A stretch of 64,000 nucleotides of DNA from Yoonia sp. (lineage in GTDB: Bacteria; Pseudomonadota; Alphaproteobacteria; Rhodobacterales; Rhodobacteraceae): the NCBI GenBank assembly GCA_029250945.1, contig JAQXEG010000017.1:1-64000 (forward strand). The letters are read 5' to 3'. This document shows, one piece after another, positions 16,063 through 25,592 of the stretch (its first letter is position 1; every line of letters starts with the position of its first letter). A program made the position numbers and the translations under genes. The notes under the pieces were generated by a model. That model saw nothing but the letters and a program-made list of their open reading frames with translations. It had not been told where the DNA came from and searched no databases.

Positions 16063-17572
16063 ATGACAGTTTGGTTCAATAAGGTTCTTGGTGGTTTTGT
16101 GGGCGCGGCATTTGCCGTAGCTGGGGCCGTCCTTCCCGAAAGGGTCGAGGCGACGCCGTTCACAACGACGGTGCTGGGAACAGGCCTTGCTGTGCCGGAC
16201 GAATACCCTGAAGCCGGTGGCGCCGTGATCATCATGACGAGTGTGAACGGCAACGTGTATTACCAATTCCCTGATCCCAACGGTGCATTTATTGGTTTCC
16301 AGAACCGCGGGCGGCTGGCGCGCTTTCGCGGTGAACCTGTTTTCACGATCAACGATCCGATCGCGCTCGATTGTGGTTTTCGGACCTGTAACGATTATTT
16401 CCGAGGGCAGATTGCCGGCTTGGATATCCGTTTTTCCGCATTTGACGGCGATACGCAGGTCGGTGGCTTTGACTACCAAGAAATCTCGCTAATCATGAAC
16501 GGCTTCAGTGTTGGTAACTGGTCGGACCGCGACACGCAGGTCACCAACACGTCGGGTTTGGCGTCTGTCGGTGCCAACAACGGGATCGTTGGCGGGTTCG
16601 GGAACCGGACTTTCAACACCGGCTGGTTTAGCTCAACCAACGCGGATTTGTTGGGCGACAGGGCGCACGACGACCCAGATTCGCGACGAAAGTCTGAGCG
16701 ATAACTACTGGGACTTTACGCGCGGCAAGGCGCTGACCGCCGCCTATGGCCTGACTTATCAGCCCAGCGAGACGCTGAATTTCACTACCGCGTTTGAAAT
16801 GGGCCAGATCAAGGATGGCGACGCCTATGATTTCGACCGCAAGGCGCTGTCGTTTGGTGTGATCTATCAGGACGAACAGCTGTTCGCCTCTGGCCGGTTG
16901 GAATACCGTATTGAGGACGGACAGTCGGCTGGCGTTGCCGTGACCAGCGATACGCTGCTTGTGGCGGCCTCTGCGGAATACAAAATCGACAGGGTGCAGC
17001 GGTTCGTTTTTGACGCCGATCTCGCCCGCTCCGAGGCCGAGCAAAGCCCGCTTTTGGATGGTAATTACGCCGATATAGTGCTGGGCTACGCTTGCCGCCC
17101 AGTTGAGGATGACCGCCTGAACGTGCTGGCGCGCTACCGTTATCTATACGACCTGTACGGCTTGCGCGACGCAACGGATGAAGATGGCTTGTGTCAACGC
17201 AGCCACGTGATGTCGATTGATGCATCCTACGACCTAGACCGCAACTGGACCTTGGGCGGCAAGCTTGGCTATCGCTCGACACAGTCGGCGGCTGATGGCA
17301 GCTCTGCGTTCACGGACAATAACGCGTGGCTGGCTGTCGCCAATGCGCGCTATCATCTGGTGCATGATTGGGACGCGCTGATCGAGGTGCGGTCACTCGG
17401 CCTAGAGCCGGCTGGCACGACCCAAACGGGTGTTCTGGGCGCGGTTTACAAACATCTTGGCAATAACGTGAAGGTTGGTGTGGGCTATAACTTTAGCACA
17501 TTCTCGGATGACCTGACCGACCTGACCCAAGATGACGAAGGCGCGTTCATCAACCTGATCGCGAAATTCTAA
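16063..17572 (+). pseudogene. Surface/outer-membrane beta-barrel protein, frameshifted and probably internally deleted
   Basis: The first part (16063-16704, 213 codons) has a signal peptide ([19 protein letters not shown]) and a secreted domain with Gly/Asn/Asp-rich strands. It runs out of frame near 16650. The next frame then carries a C-terminal region with no start of its own, from about [21 protein letters not shown] to the final FINLIAKF at 17572. That region shows alternating beta strands with terminal aromatic residues, like an outer-membrane barrel (GKLGYRSTQSA, KVGVGYNFSTF). In roseobacters such barrels end very long repeat proteins, so a large middle part has probably been lost. Identity of the intact protein is unknown. 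Confidence 0.65.
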
Positions 17573-17586
17573 GTCCGACATTATTG

Positions 17587-17619
17587 CGCCGCCCCACCGT
17601 GAAATCGGGTGTGGCGGCG
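17587..17619 (+). terminator. Rho-independent terminator after the surface-protein pseudogene
   Basis: CGCCGCCCCACC and GGTGTGGCGGCG form a 12-bp stem with one mismatch, followed by TTTGTATT. Located 15 bases after the stop. Confidence 0.65.
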
Positions 17620-17696
17620 TTTGTATTGGCACCTTCCCCTTCATTTCTAAATCGTTATAGTTGCGAGAGGAATCGACGACTGGGGAAGGCATCACA

Positions 17697-18749
17697 ATGA
17701 AAACGATCAAAGGACCTGCGCTGTTTCTGGCCCAATTTGCGGGGGACGAGGCCCCGTTCAATACATGGGACGGGATCACGAAATGGGCGGCCGATTGCGG
17801 TTACGAAGGCGTGCAATTGCCCAGCTGGGACGGTCGGTTCATGGATTTGGACAAGGCCGCAGCGTCCAAAGATTACTGTGATGAAATTCTGGGCGTGGCC
17901 GCGGCCAATGGTGTCGCCGTCACTGAATTATCAACCCACCTTCAGGGACAGTTGGTTGCTGTGAACCCCGCCTATGACGTGGCGTTTGACGCGTTTGCGC
18001 CTGCGCAGGTGCATGGCAACCCCGCTGCACGTCAGGCGTGGGCGGTTGAGCAAGTAAAGCTCGCGTTGACGGCGTCCAAGCACATGGGATTGACTGAGCA
18101 GGCGACATTTTCGGGCGCGCTTGCGTGGTCCTATGTCTATCCATGGCCGCAACGGCCCGTAGGCTTGGTCGAACAGGCGTTTGATGAACTGGCGAACCGC
18201 TGGCTGCCGATTTTGGACCACGCCGATGAATGCGGCGTTGACCTGTGCTATGAAATTCACCCCGGTGAGGACCTGCACGACGGCATCACGTTCGAGATGT
18301 TTCTGGAACGCTTGGGCGGTCATACGCGGTGTAATATGTTGTATGATCCGTCGCACTATGTGCTGCAATGCCTTGATTACCTTGATAATATCAACATCTA
18401 CAAAGATCGGATCAAGATGTTCCATGTTAAGGATGCAGAATTCAACCCGACTGGGCGGCAGGGCGTTTATGGCGGCTATCAGCCCTGGGTCGACCGCGCC
18501 GGACGGTTCCGGAGCCTTGGGGACGGGCAAGTTGATTTTGCGGCGATCTTTGCCAAAATGGCGGCTAATGATTTTGGCGGCTGGGCCGTGGTTGAATGGG
18601 AATGCGCGCTAAAACATCCCGAAGACGGTGCGCGCGAAGGGGCCGCCTTTGTCCGGGATCACATCATTCGTGTGACCGACCGTGCATTTGATGATTTCGC
18701 GGGTGGGGACGTTGATGTTGCCACAAATAACGCGATGCTTGGCATCTGA
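17697..18749 (+). CDS. Sugar phosphate isomerase/epimerase-like TIM-barrel protein
   Basis: 350 residues of the xylose-isomerase-like TIM-barrel (AP endonuclease 2) fold. Likely metal and active-site stretches are CYEIHPGEDLHDG, CNMLYDPSHYV, KMFHVKDAEFN and VVEWECALKHPEDGA, the pattern of sugar or inositol isomerases and 3-keto-sugar enzymes. The start at 17697 has GGGGAAGG just upstream. It is followed after 56 bases by a Gfo/Idh/MocA dehydrogenase; such pairs usually oxidise and rearrange a sugar or cyclitol. Substrate unknown. Confidence 0.8.
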   Translation: MKTIKGPALFLAQFAGDEAPFNTWDGITKWAADCGYEGVQLPSWDGRFMDLDKAAASKDYCDEILGVAAANGVAVTELSTHLQGQLVAVNPAYDVAFDAFAPAQVHGNPAARQAWAVEQVKLALTASKHMGLTEQATFSGALAWSYVYPWPQRPVGLVEQAFDELANRWLPILDHADECGVDLCYEIHPGEDLHDGITFEMFLERLGGHTRCNMLYDPSHYVLQCLDYLDNINIYKDRIKMFHVKDAEFNPTGRQGVYGGYQPWVDRAGRFRSLGDGQVDFAAIFAKMAANDFGGWAVVEWECALKHPEDGAREGAAFVRDHIIRVTDRAFDDFAGGDVDVATNNAMLGI

Positions 18750-18805
18750 CCGGCCCTGCGGGGCGCATGTTTAAGACGACAAAGAAACATAGGGGGAGTG
18801 CGCTG

Positions 18806-19939
18806 ATGGCACGTATTCGATTGGGAATGGTTGGGGGTGGCAACGACGCCTTTATCGGGGCTGTGCACCGCTACGCAAGCCGTCTGGATGACCGCTATGA
18901 ACTGGTCGCCGGCGCGTTGTCGTCCACGCCGGATAAGGCGCAAGCCTCTGGTCGTGCGCTGGGGTTGGACCCTGATCGCACCTATGATGATTTCAAGGCG
19001 ATGGCGATCCGCGAGGAGCGGTTGAAAAACGGGATCGAGGCTGTGGCCATCGTGACGCCAAACCATGTGCATTACGCAGCCGCCCGCGAATTCCTAAAGC
19101 GTGGCATTCACGTGATTTGCGACAAGCCGCTGACCGCGACATTGCCCGAGGCCCGCAAACTGGTGAAGGCCGCCGATGACAGCGATGCGCTGTTCGTGCT
19201 GACCCATAACTACACCGGCTATCCCCTGATCCGGCAGGCACGTGCGATGATCGCGGCGGGCGAGCTGGGTGATATTCGCGTGGTGAACGTCGAATATGCG
19301 CAGGATTGGCTGACGCAAGAGGATGACAGCAAACAGGCCGCGTGGCGCACTGATCCTGCGCGTTCCGGCCTTGGTGGGGCGACGGGTGATATCGGGACCC
19401 ATGCGTTCAATCTGGCGGGGTTTGTGACGGGGCTGACACTGGACAAGCTGGCTGCAGATTTGCAGTCGTTCGTGTCGGGGCGGGCGCTAGATGACAACGG
19501 CCATGTTATGCTACGCTATGAAGGCGGCGCGCGCGGGATGTTGTGGTGCAGTCAGGTCGCGCCGGGCAATGAAAACGGCCTACGATTGCGGGTCTATGGC
19601 GACAAGGGCGGGCTGGACTGGAGCCAGGAAAACCCTAACCAGCTGTGGTTCACACCGTTCGGAGAGCCCAAGCGTCTGTTGACCCGTGGCGGGGCAGGGA
19701 CAGGACCAGAGGCCGCGCGCATGTCGCGCATTCCACCGGGGCACCCGGAGGGGTACCTGGAAGGGTTCGCCAATATTTATGCAGAGGCTGCCGTCGCGAT
19801 TGAGGCCCACCGCACCGGCGCGCCGATCCCGCCCGAGGTGCATTTTCCAACCGTGCACGACGGGCTTGCGGGCGTGCAATTCGTGGACGCCTGCGTGCGG
19901 TCATCCAAGCGGGACGGGGCGTGGGTCGGGCTGGCCTAG
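18806..19939 (+). CDS. Gfo/Idh/MocA-family NAD(P)-dependent dehydrogenase
   Basis: 377 residues. The N-terminal Rossmann motif is GMVGGGNDAFIGAVHR, the family CDKPLTATLPEA holds the conserved Lys, and the substrate-domain motif DIGTHAFNLAGFVTG holds the catalytic His. AGGGGGAG precedes the ATG. It partners the isomerase-like gene just upstream, probably in oxidation of a sugar or sugar-alcohol derivative. Its last four bases overlap the end of the convergent TPR gene. No dedicated transporter lies next to this pair. Confidence 0.87.
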   Translation: MARIRLGMVGGGNDAFIGAVHRYASRLDDRYELVAGALSSTPDKAQASGRALGLDPDRTYDDFKAMAIREERLKNGIEAVAIVTPNHVHYAAAREFLKRGIHVICDKPLTATLPEARKLVKAADDSDALFVLTHNYTGYPLIRQARAMIAAGELGDIRVVNVEYAQDWLTQEDDSKQAAWRTDPARSGLGGATGDIGTHAFNLAGFVTGLTLDKLAADLQSFVSGRALDDNGHVMLRYEGGARGMLWCSQVAPGNENGLRLRVYGDKGGLDWSQENPNQLWFTPFGEPKRLLTRGGAGTGPEAARMSRIPPGHPEGYLEGFANIYAEAAVAIEAHRTGAPIPPEVHFPTVHDGLAGVQFVDACVRSSKRDGAWVGLA

Positions 19940-20214
19940 TCGCCAGCCATTTCCTTGACCAATTCGAAATCATAGATCGAGTGGGCGGTCAGCCCCTCGG
20001 CGAGGTCTTCGCGACCTAGCTGCCGGAATTGACGCAGGATTTCGACATGGGTACGTTCGGTCCCTTGGCCCCAATCGACGATGTTTTCGTACAGTTCGCG
20101 AGCCTCTTCGGCGCGGCTGAGCAGCACCAAGATGCGCCCCTTTTGGGACATCAGGCGTTGCGATCCATGCGCGGGGTCCAAGGCACGATTGATCGCGGCC
20201 AACGCATCCTCCAC
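19936..20214 (-). CDS. Small TPR-like protein, possibly truncated
   Basis: 92 residues starting at a GTG (MEDALAAINRALDP). The helix pattern SQKGRILVLLSRAEEARELYENIV is a tetratricopeptide unit. An in-frame stop lies nine codons upstream, and no clear ribosome site precedes the GTG, so the gene may have lost its 5' part. It ends with YDFELVKEMAGD and overlaps the Gfo/Idh/MocA gene tail to tail by four bases. Function unknown. Confidence 0.5.
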   Translation of the reverse strand: MEDALAAINRALDPAHGSQRLMSQKGRILVLLSRAEEARELYENIVDWGQGTERTHVEILRQFRQLGREDLAEGLTAHSIYDFELVKEMAGD

Positions 20215-20315
20215 GCGATCTTTGCCGCTGCTAGACCACTACCATGGCTCCCGTCACCCCGGTTTGAAATGGGGTCGGGTGTTCGTAGTGCGGGTCTGTG
20301 GCGCGGATGTGACCT

Positions 20316-20876
20316 TTAACGGTCCAATTTACGGGCGATTTGTTCGGACAGGGCCAAAATCGCACGGGCTTGGGCGTCGGCGATGCCAGCGGGCGTGGGA
20401 ACACGCACCGGTTCGGTGATGGTAAATGTGCTGGTAGAATTGGGGTAATCAATCCCGTCGCCGCCCACGTAAAACTGCCCCTCAAGGTCAAAGTTCCCGT
20501 CGGCACCCGTCACCATGCGGCTGACACGCACATCAATGGCAGCGTCCGGTAGCCCTACAAACGGCCAAGGTTCGGGCCCAATCTGTGCCGACAGGATATC
20601 GCCCAAGTTGCGTGCAATCGACAAGGTCACGGCCCGTACCGGATCATCGGCCCAAAGCACGTCCGCGTCAGATGCGATCAACCCTTCGGGGTTTTCAATC
20701 GCCAACTCTTCTGCGGCGGCATAGGTGGGCAAGGACACGGTGCGCACCATCGCAGAGCTGACAGCGGCCCACAGGCTCAGGTCGGATTTGACTTGCGACA
20801 TATCCAGCCGTGCGGTGTTCCCTGCACAGGCGGCCAGCGTCGCGATGACGCCAAGGGTGATGATCGGTTTGAACAT
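20316..20876 (-). CDS. pqiC: PqiC-like outer-membrane lipoprotein
   Basis: 186 residues with a lipoprotein signal (MFKPIITLGVIATLAAC, Cys at 17). It belongs to the auxiliary lipoproteins (PF03886-like) that link PqiB to the outer membrane for intermembrane lipid transport. The gene follows pqiB after two bases, which fixes the call. The RVPTPAGIADAQARAILALSEQIA end is typical of this family. Confidence 0.8.
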   Translation of the reverse strand: MFKPIITLGVIATLAACAGNTARLDMSQVKSDLSLWAAVSSAMVRTVSLPTYAAAEELAIENPEGLIASDADVLWADDPVRAVTLSIARNLGDILSAQIGPEPWPFVGLPDAAIDVRVSRMVTGADGNFDLEGQFYVGGDGIDYPNSTSTFTITEPVRVPTPAGIADAQARAILALSEQIARKLDR

Positions 20877-20878
20877 GA

Positions 20879-22999
20879 TTACCGTCCTGTCAAAAGTGAG
20901 CTGGGGTTGCGTTGGATGGTGCGCGCAAGGCTGGTGATCGCATTTGCTGCGGCCTGAATATCGCGCAATGTGCCAACGGTTTCGGTGCTGAACCGCGACC
21001 GGTCGCCATAGGCCGCAATCACGGCCTCTGTCTCGGCGACAAGGCGGGTGGCGCGGGTCGACAGGGCGGGCAGGCCAGCGACCGATGTCTCGATCGCTTG
21101 GGCGGCGGCACTGGCGCTGGCAAGCGCAGCATTCACGTTTTCAACGGCCCCACCTGCGCGGACCTCGTCAAGGAACAGACGCAGCTCATCAAGTGCGGCG
21201 GACACGGATGTGGGCAGGGTGGCGGTGTCATCGCTGCCGATCAGTTGATCCAGCGACGCAAGCGTTGCGTTGGCGTTGTTGATCAACTCGTCAATTTCCA
21301 CGGCGAACAGCTTATCCGCGATCCCTTCGACGCGGGCGGTGATGGCGGGCAGATTGCGCGTCGCCTCTTCGATGTTGGCGACAGCGGCATTGGCGGTCTC
21401 TAGGGTGGTGGACAGCTTGGTCACCACATCCTGATCGCTGATGCCTGCGATGATCGTGTTCAGTTCTGCAACCGTCTGGCGCACATCATCCACTGCGCCG
21501 AGAAGCTCGGACGGGACAGCCGTGATATCATCATTACTGACCAGATTGCGCGTTTCATCCAGCAACGCGATGGCCGAGGCTGGGACGTTGCGCAAATCGT
21601 CGTTGTTGGTCAGGCGTTCGATGCTGTTCATCAGGTCGATCGCGCTTTCCATCACCTCTTCGACGGGCAATTCGTTGATCCGGTCGAGCACGCCTTCTGC
21701 GGTGGCGGCAACGTCGGTGATCACGGATTTGGTCGTCGGGATGATGGGGAAGGTCAGCGGATCAGCGACCAGCGTTTCTGGCGCGGCATTTGGTACCTGC
21801 ACCAGTTCCACCTGCAACGAACCCGACAGAATGTTGCCCGTGATCATGCGTGCGCGCAGCCCGTCCTCGACATAGGCGGTGATCAGTTCCAGCGCGTCTT
21901 CGGGCGATGCATTTTTGCCAAGGCCAAGGCGGCTGGGTTCAATGGCGATGTTCGTGCGCAGGCGCACCACTTGGGCGTCGTCTTGCATGACAACAAATGC
22001 GCTTAGCTCGGACACAGACCCGATCCGGATCCCTTGAAAACGAACCTCTGACCCGACGGCAAGACCGCTGACCGAGCTGTCAAACAGAATGGTTAGTTCC
22101 AACACTTCTTCGCTACGGCGTGGGTTGGAAAACAGGCTGCTGCGGGCGGTTTCTTCGTCGTCAAAGATGTCGAACAACTGGCCGGGCCGAATGGGTCGCC
22201 CGCCCGAGACGACAGTGTCAAACGCGATGCCGCCTTCGATCAGAGAGGCGATGGAATTCACGTCCAATGATACGCCCCCCGTGCCAAGACTGATCGAAAA
22301 GCCCGACGTGTCCCAAAACCGTGTCGTCGATGTGATCCGGCGATCATAGGGGCTGTTGATAAACGCCTGGGCGATCACCTCGTTCCCGTCGAACGACAGT
22401 GTCGGTGTTTCTAGGTATCCGACCTGAATACCCTTGTGTAAAATGGGCGCGCCTTCGGACAGCGCACTGCCGTCGCGGGTGCGCAGGGAAATCACCGATC
22501 CCTCTTGGCCGGCGCGTGTCAGCGGCGCATCTTCGAGCCCGACAAATTGGGTTTGCGCGACATCGGCCTGCGTGTCCCAGTTGCCTTCGATATACACCCC
22601 GCCCAGCACGGTATCGAGGCCGGTAATCCCGCGGACCGACACATCGGGGCGCACAACCCAGAACGTCGCATCATCATCAAGGTAGGGGACAACCGTGCTA
22701 TCCACCCGCGCATAGACCAGCACGTCCGTCAGCCCGTCAGCGAATATCACCTTTTTCACACGGCCCACGGTCACATTGCGGTATTTGATCACCGTTTCAT
22801 CCGCCGTCACACCCGACGCGTTTTCAAAGCTGATTTCGATCAACGTGCCTTGGGTGCTGTAGGACTGATAGGCCACGCCCAGCGACACCAGCAATGCCAG
22901 AAAAGGCACCAGCCAGACGACTGAAATCCGCTGCCAAAGCGGGCGGCGCGTGGGGCGTACGTCAAGTAGCGCGGGCTGTGGTAATTGGTCTTGAGTCAT
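20879..22999 (-). CDS. pqiB: PqiB, MCE-domain intermembrane lipid transport protein
   Basis: 706 residues: a short cytoplasmic tail, one membrane helix (ISVVWLVPFLALLVSLGVAY, about residues 25-44) and then three MCE/MlaD domains starting near GTLIEISFENASGVTADETVIKYR, GSVISLRTRDGSALSEGAPI and VLELTILFDSSVSGLAVGSEV. A long helical C-terminal part follows, rich in Ala, Asn and Thr (about residues 450-690). PqiB forms a periplasmic tube spanning to the outer membrane. Its ATG overlaps the pqiA stop by four bases. Confidence 0.9.
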   Translation of the reverse strand: MTQDQLPQPALLDVRPTRRPLWQRISVVWLVPFLALLVSLGVAYQSYSTQGTLIEISFENASGVTADETVIKYRNVTVGRVKKVIFADGLTDVLVYARVDSTVVPYLDDDATFWVVRPDVSVRGITGLDTVLGGVYIEGNWDTQADVAQTQFVGLEDAPLTRAGQEGSVISLRTRDGSALSEGAPILHKGIQVGYLETPTLSFDGNEVIAQAFINSPYDRRITSTTRFWDTSGFSISLGTGGVSLDVNSIASLIEGGIAFDTVVSGGRPIRPGQLFDIFDDEETARSSLFSNPRRSEEVLELTILFDSSVSGLAVGSEVRFQGIRIGSVSELSAFVVMQDDAQVVRLRTNIAIEPSRLGLGKNASPEDALELITAYVEDGLRARMITGNILSGSLQVELVQVPNAAPETLVADPLTFPIIPTTKSVITDVAATAEGVLDRINELPVEEVMESAIDLMNSIERLTNNDDLRNVPASAIALLDETRNLVSNDDITAVPSELLGAVDDVRQTVAELNTIIAGISDQDVVTKLSTTLETANAAVANIEEATRNLPAITARVEGIADKLFAVEIDELINNANATLASLDQLIGSDDTATLPTSVSAALDELRLFLDEVRAGGAVENVNAALASASAAAQAIETSVAGLPALSTRATRLVAETEAVIAAYGDRSRFSTETVGTLRDIQAAANAITSLARTIQRNPSSLLTGR

Positions 23000-23628
23000 G
23001 GTTTTGTCCTATCGACATCCCAGATCAGACGCGAGTCAAAACTCTGCGCGGCCAGCATGGTAAAGATCACCGAAAGGGCGAAGCTGAACGCGGCAATCCC
23101 GGGATTGATTGTGGCTAAGCCGTCCAGTTGGACAAGCGCCGACAGGATCGCGACGACAAAGACGTCGATCATCGACCAGCGGCCAATGAATTCCACGATC
23201 TCGAACAATCGGTGGCGGTGGTGTTGGTTCAGGACGGACCTGCGCTGCACCGAAATCGCTAGATAGGCGACGGCTGCAAATTTACCGATCGGGATCAGGA
23301 CAGAGGCCACAAAAATCACCAGCGCAATGCCGATATTGCCATAGTCGATCAGTTCGAAAACGCCTCCAATGATGGTCGCCTCGCTGGTTTCGACCAATGT
23401 GCTGGTCTTCAGCATCGTGTAGGTATTGGCGGGGATATAGGCGATCATGCCCGCGATCAGCCATGCCCATACCTTTTGGTTGCTCATGCGGTCACGGCTT
23501 TGTAATGGACCATGGCACCGGTCACATCGGGCATGGGATGCGTCATGCACCCGCCCACAGCGTTGGCATCCAACCAATCCCGCCTCGCGAGCGGTGGTTA
23601 ACCCTTCAATTGTTCGAGCGCTTTCCAA
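22996..23628 (-). CDS. pqiA: PqiA-domain membrane protein (second half)
   Basis: 210 residues: a zinc-ribbon-like start (CQRCGRVHDASHARCDRCHG) followed by four membrane segments. It corresponds to one of the two repeated halves of classical PqiA. Sequence such as NTYTMLKTSTLVETSEATIIGGVFELID is characteristic. Its 5' end overlaps the preceding PqiA half by 31 bases and its 3' end overlaps pqiB by four, so all are translated from one message. Confidence 0.85.
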   Translation of the reverse strand: MESARTIEGLTTAREAGLVGCQRCGRVHDASHARCDRCHGPLQSRDRMSNQKVWAWLIAGMIAYIPANTYTMLKTSTLVETSEATIIGGVFELIDYGNIGIALVIFVASVLIPIGKFAAVAYLAISVQRRSVLNQHHRHRLFEIVEFIGRWSMIDVFVVAILSALVQLDGLATINPGIAAFSFALSVIFTMLAAQSFDSRLIWDVDRTKP

Positions 23629-24251
23629 ATGGATACCCTACAGATCAGTTGGTCCTTGAGGACGGTGACAATGACAAGCGCGCAAAACGCCCAGAACGCG
23701 GGGCCAAAGGTGACGCTGGCGATCCCTGCCACCTTGATCAGCGCGACCGAGACGCCAACGATGAATATCTCGGTCATGCTCCACGGGCGCAAAAGCTCGG
23801 CTAGGGCAAACGCCCGCTGCGCGCCCCTGCGGGCGGGGCGGTCGCGGACAAGCGGGCCAATGGCATAGATGATTGCGGCCAATCGGGTCAGCGGCAGAAA
23901 GACGATGAAACCCGCAACTGCAACGGCCAGCAACAATGCGACCCCGCTATCGAACGCCATAACGGCTTGCAGCATCGAAATGCTGTTGTGCCGCCCTTGG
24001 GCGTCCAGATCAAGAAAGGGAAAGCTGATGGCCGCGATCATCAGAACAAACGCCGTCAGCGCAAGGCTAAGCACCAACGCAATCGCCTTGGGACGCGATG
24101 TGACAATGACCAACCCGCAGCGTTGGCAATGGGCCTGCGCATCGTCGGGCAAGTCATGCACGCGGTGCAGCGTATCACATTGCGGACAAGCGATCAGATC
24201 GGCCAAAGGGGGCAGGGCGTTAGACAGTGCAACGGTCCTTTTGTCATGCAA
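23598..24251 (-). CDS. pqiA: PqiA-domain membrane protein (first half)
   Basis: 217 residues with a cytoplasmic zinc-ribbon (CPQCDTLHRVHDL, then HCQRCG) and four membrane segments (LVLSLALTAFVLMIAAISFPF first). LDAQGRHNSISMLQAVMAFDSG matches the conserved PqiA loop. In E. coli both halves form one protein; here they are separate overlapping genes. First gene of the pqi operon. Confidence 0.85.
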   Translation of the reverse strand: MHDKRTVALSNALPPLADLIACPQCDTLHRVHDLPDDAQAHCQRCGLVIVTSRPKAIALVLSLALTAFVLMIAAISFPFLDLDAQGRHNSISMLQAVMAFDSGVALLLAVAVAGFIVFLPLTRLAAIIYAIGPLVRDRPARRGAQRAFALAELLRPWSMTEIFIVGVSVALIKVAGIASVTFGPAFWAFCALVIVTVLKDQLICRVSIWKALEQLKG

Positions 24252-24313
24252 GCGGGCCGCAGCGGCCCGTTGGGGTCAACATAGTCCGGCCTTGGTCCGA
24301 TTTCCAACCCCCT

Positions 24314-24709
24314 TCAGGATATGACGTCGGGCGTTGAGCGGCCTAAATAGGTGGACAGCTGTGTGATCTCAAGGGCGGCGGCGATGACATCGGTCAACGC
24401 GGCTTGGGGGGCAAATCCAGCGCGGTGTCTGCCGGCGCATAGCGTTCAAAATAGGCGCGCACAGTGGCCCCTTGGGTGCCCGTGCCCGACAGGCGGAACA
24501 CGGAGGATGAACTGGATTGCCTCAGTGTTGTAAAATCGGCCATCGCCACCAATGATAAATCTTTTATCGTCAGCGCCTTGTATCGCGTTGATAATGCACT
24601 GGGTGTAATTTTCCAAAAACTGCGGGGCCATCTAATCGCGGGTCTTGCGCCGCAAACCGGACGTATCGGATTTTTGGCCAGCAATCGGCGAGGTTTGGAT
24701 TGTGATCAT
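24314..24709 (-). pseudogene. pgm: Phosphoglucomutase remnant with large internal deletion
   Basis: Read on the minus strand from an ATG at 24709, the frame gives the start of a phosphoglucomutase (IAGQKSDTSGLRRKTRD), then a TAG, then MAPQFLENYTQCIINAIQ and RFIIGGDGRFYNTEAIQ. It then jumps, with a frame change, to the C-terminal phosphate-binding motif SVFRLSGTGTQGATVRAYFE. A further one-base slip in the CCCCCC run precedes a last readable segment, ALTDVIAAALEITQLSTYLG. About 400 central residues, including the phosphoserine loop, are missing. The enzyme would interconvert glucose 1- and 6-phosphate; this copy is certainly dead. The lesion set is read directly. Confidence 0.85.
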
Positions 24710-24761
24710 GGAAACGGCACCCATTTATCGTCCACTTCCTACCCTATTGGGGGCAAAGGCG

Positions 24762-25400
24762 CTAGACCTCTGGATGGATAGTCAGGGTCAGATCGCAGGG
24801 CAGCGCAAGGTCGATGACGGATTGCGCATTCGCCAGATCATTGGTTTCCGCCCGCCGGATCGCCGCAGTGGGGCCGAGGTTTTGCGACAACCAGCGCTGG
24901 ATTAGGCGCGCCCGCAGTTCCGCCATGGGCACATCAAGCCGCACGGTCAAATCCCACATCGGGGCAAGGTCGCGCCAAATTGGGGCGTCATACATCAGAT
25001 AGTTGCCCTCAAAAATAACCACGGGTGTCGACACGCTGACCTCAACCGCGCCTGCAACGCTTAGATCAAGGGTGCGATCAAAGCGGGGGAAATATACATT
25101 CGCTCCACCACGCAGGGTATTGATAAGGCGCATGAAACCAGCGGAATCGAAGGTATCAGGTGCGCCCTTGCGATGTGACAGCTTCATCGCGTCTAGAACG
25201 GGGTTGTCCAAATGAAAGCCATCCATGGGAACGACAACGGTCGGTGTGCGTTGTTGTATTAGGCGGCGGGCCGTTTCCGTGGCCAGCGTTGATTTGCCCG
25301 ACCCCGGGGCGCCCGCGATCGCGACGCAGAATTGGTTGCCGTTGGTGCGCTCTGCGCGAATGCGGTCGGCCAGTTCTGTGACTTGTGCATTAAGTGTCAT
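24762..25400 (-). CDS. P-loop kinase of the uridine kinase / fructose-transport kinase (FrcK-like) family
   Basis: 212 residues. Walker A is GAPGSGKST (residues 30-38), followed by VVVPMDGFHLDN and later VVIFEGNYLMYD, the layout of the phosphoribulokinase/uridine kinase superfamily. Similar proteins are annotated as nucleoside/nucleotide kinases or FrcK-type sugar kinases. Substrate cannot be fixed from sequence. The gene stands alone between two pseudogenes. Confidence 0.75.
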   Translation of the reverse strand: MTLNAQVTELADRIRAERTNGNQFCVAIAGAPGSGKSTLATETARRLIQQRTPTVVVPMDGFHLDNPVLDAMKLSHRKGAPDTFDSAGFMRLINTLRGGANVYFPRFDRTLDLSVAGAVEVSVSTPVVIFEGNYLMYDAPIWRDLAPMWDLTVRLDVPMAELRARLIQRWLSQNLGPTAAIRRAETNDLANAQSVIDLALPCDLTLTIHPEV

Positions 25401-25592
25401 GGTGGTGTGCCTGCCTGTGTTTTTTGATTAGACTAGGGGCGCGCCAGTGATTTGCACAGCGTATTTCGAACATGTCGCTTGGGCGGCGGAACTGCGCTTG
25501 AATTGCCGTTGTGGACTTTGAATAAGTGATTTTATGTTGATGAAAAGTAACCAGAAATTCCTGACCTGCTGCCCATGTGATTGGGGTGCGTC

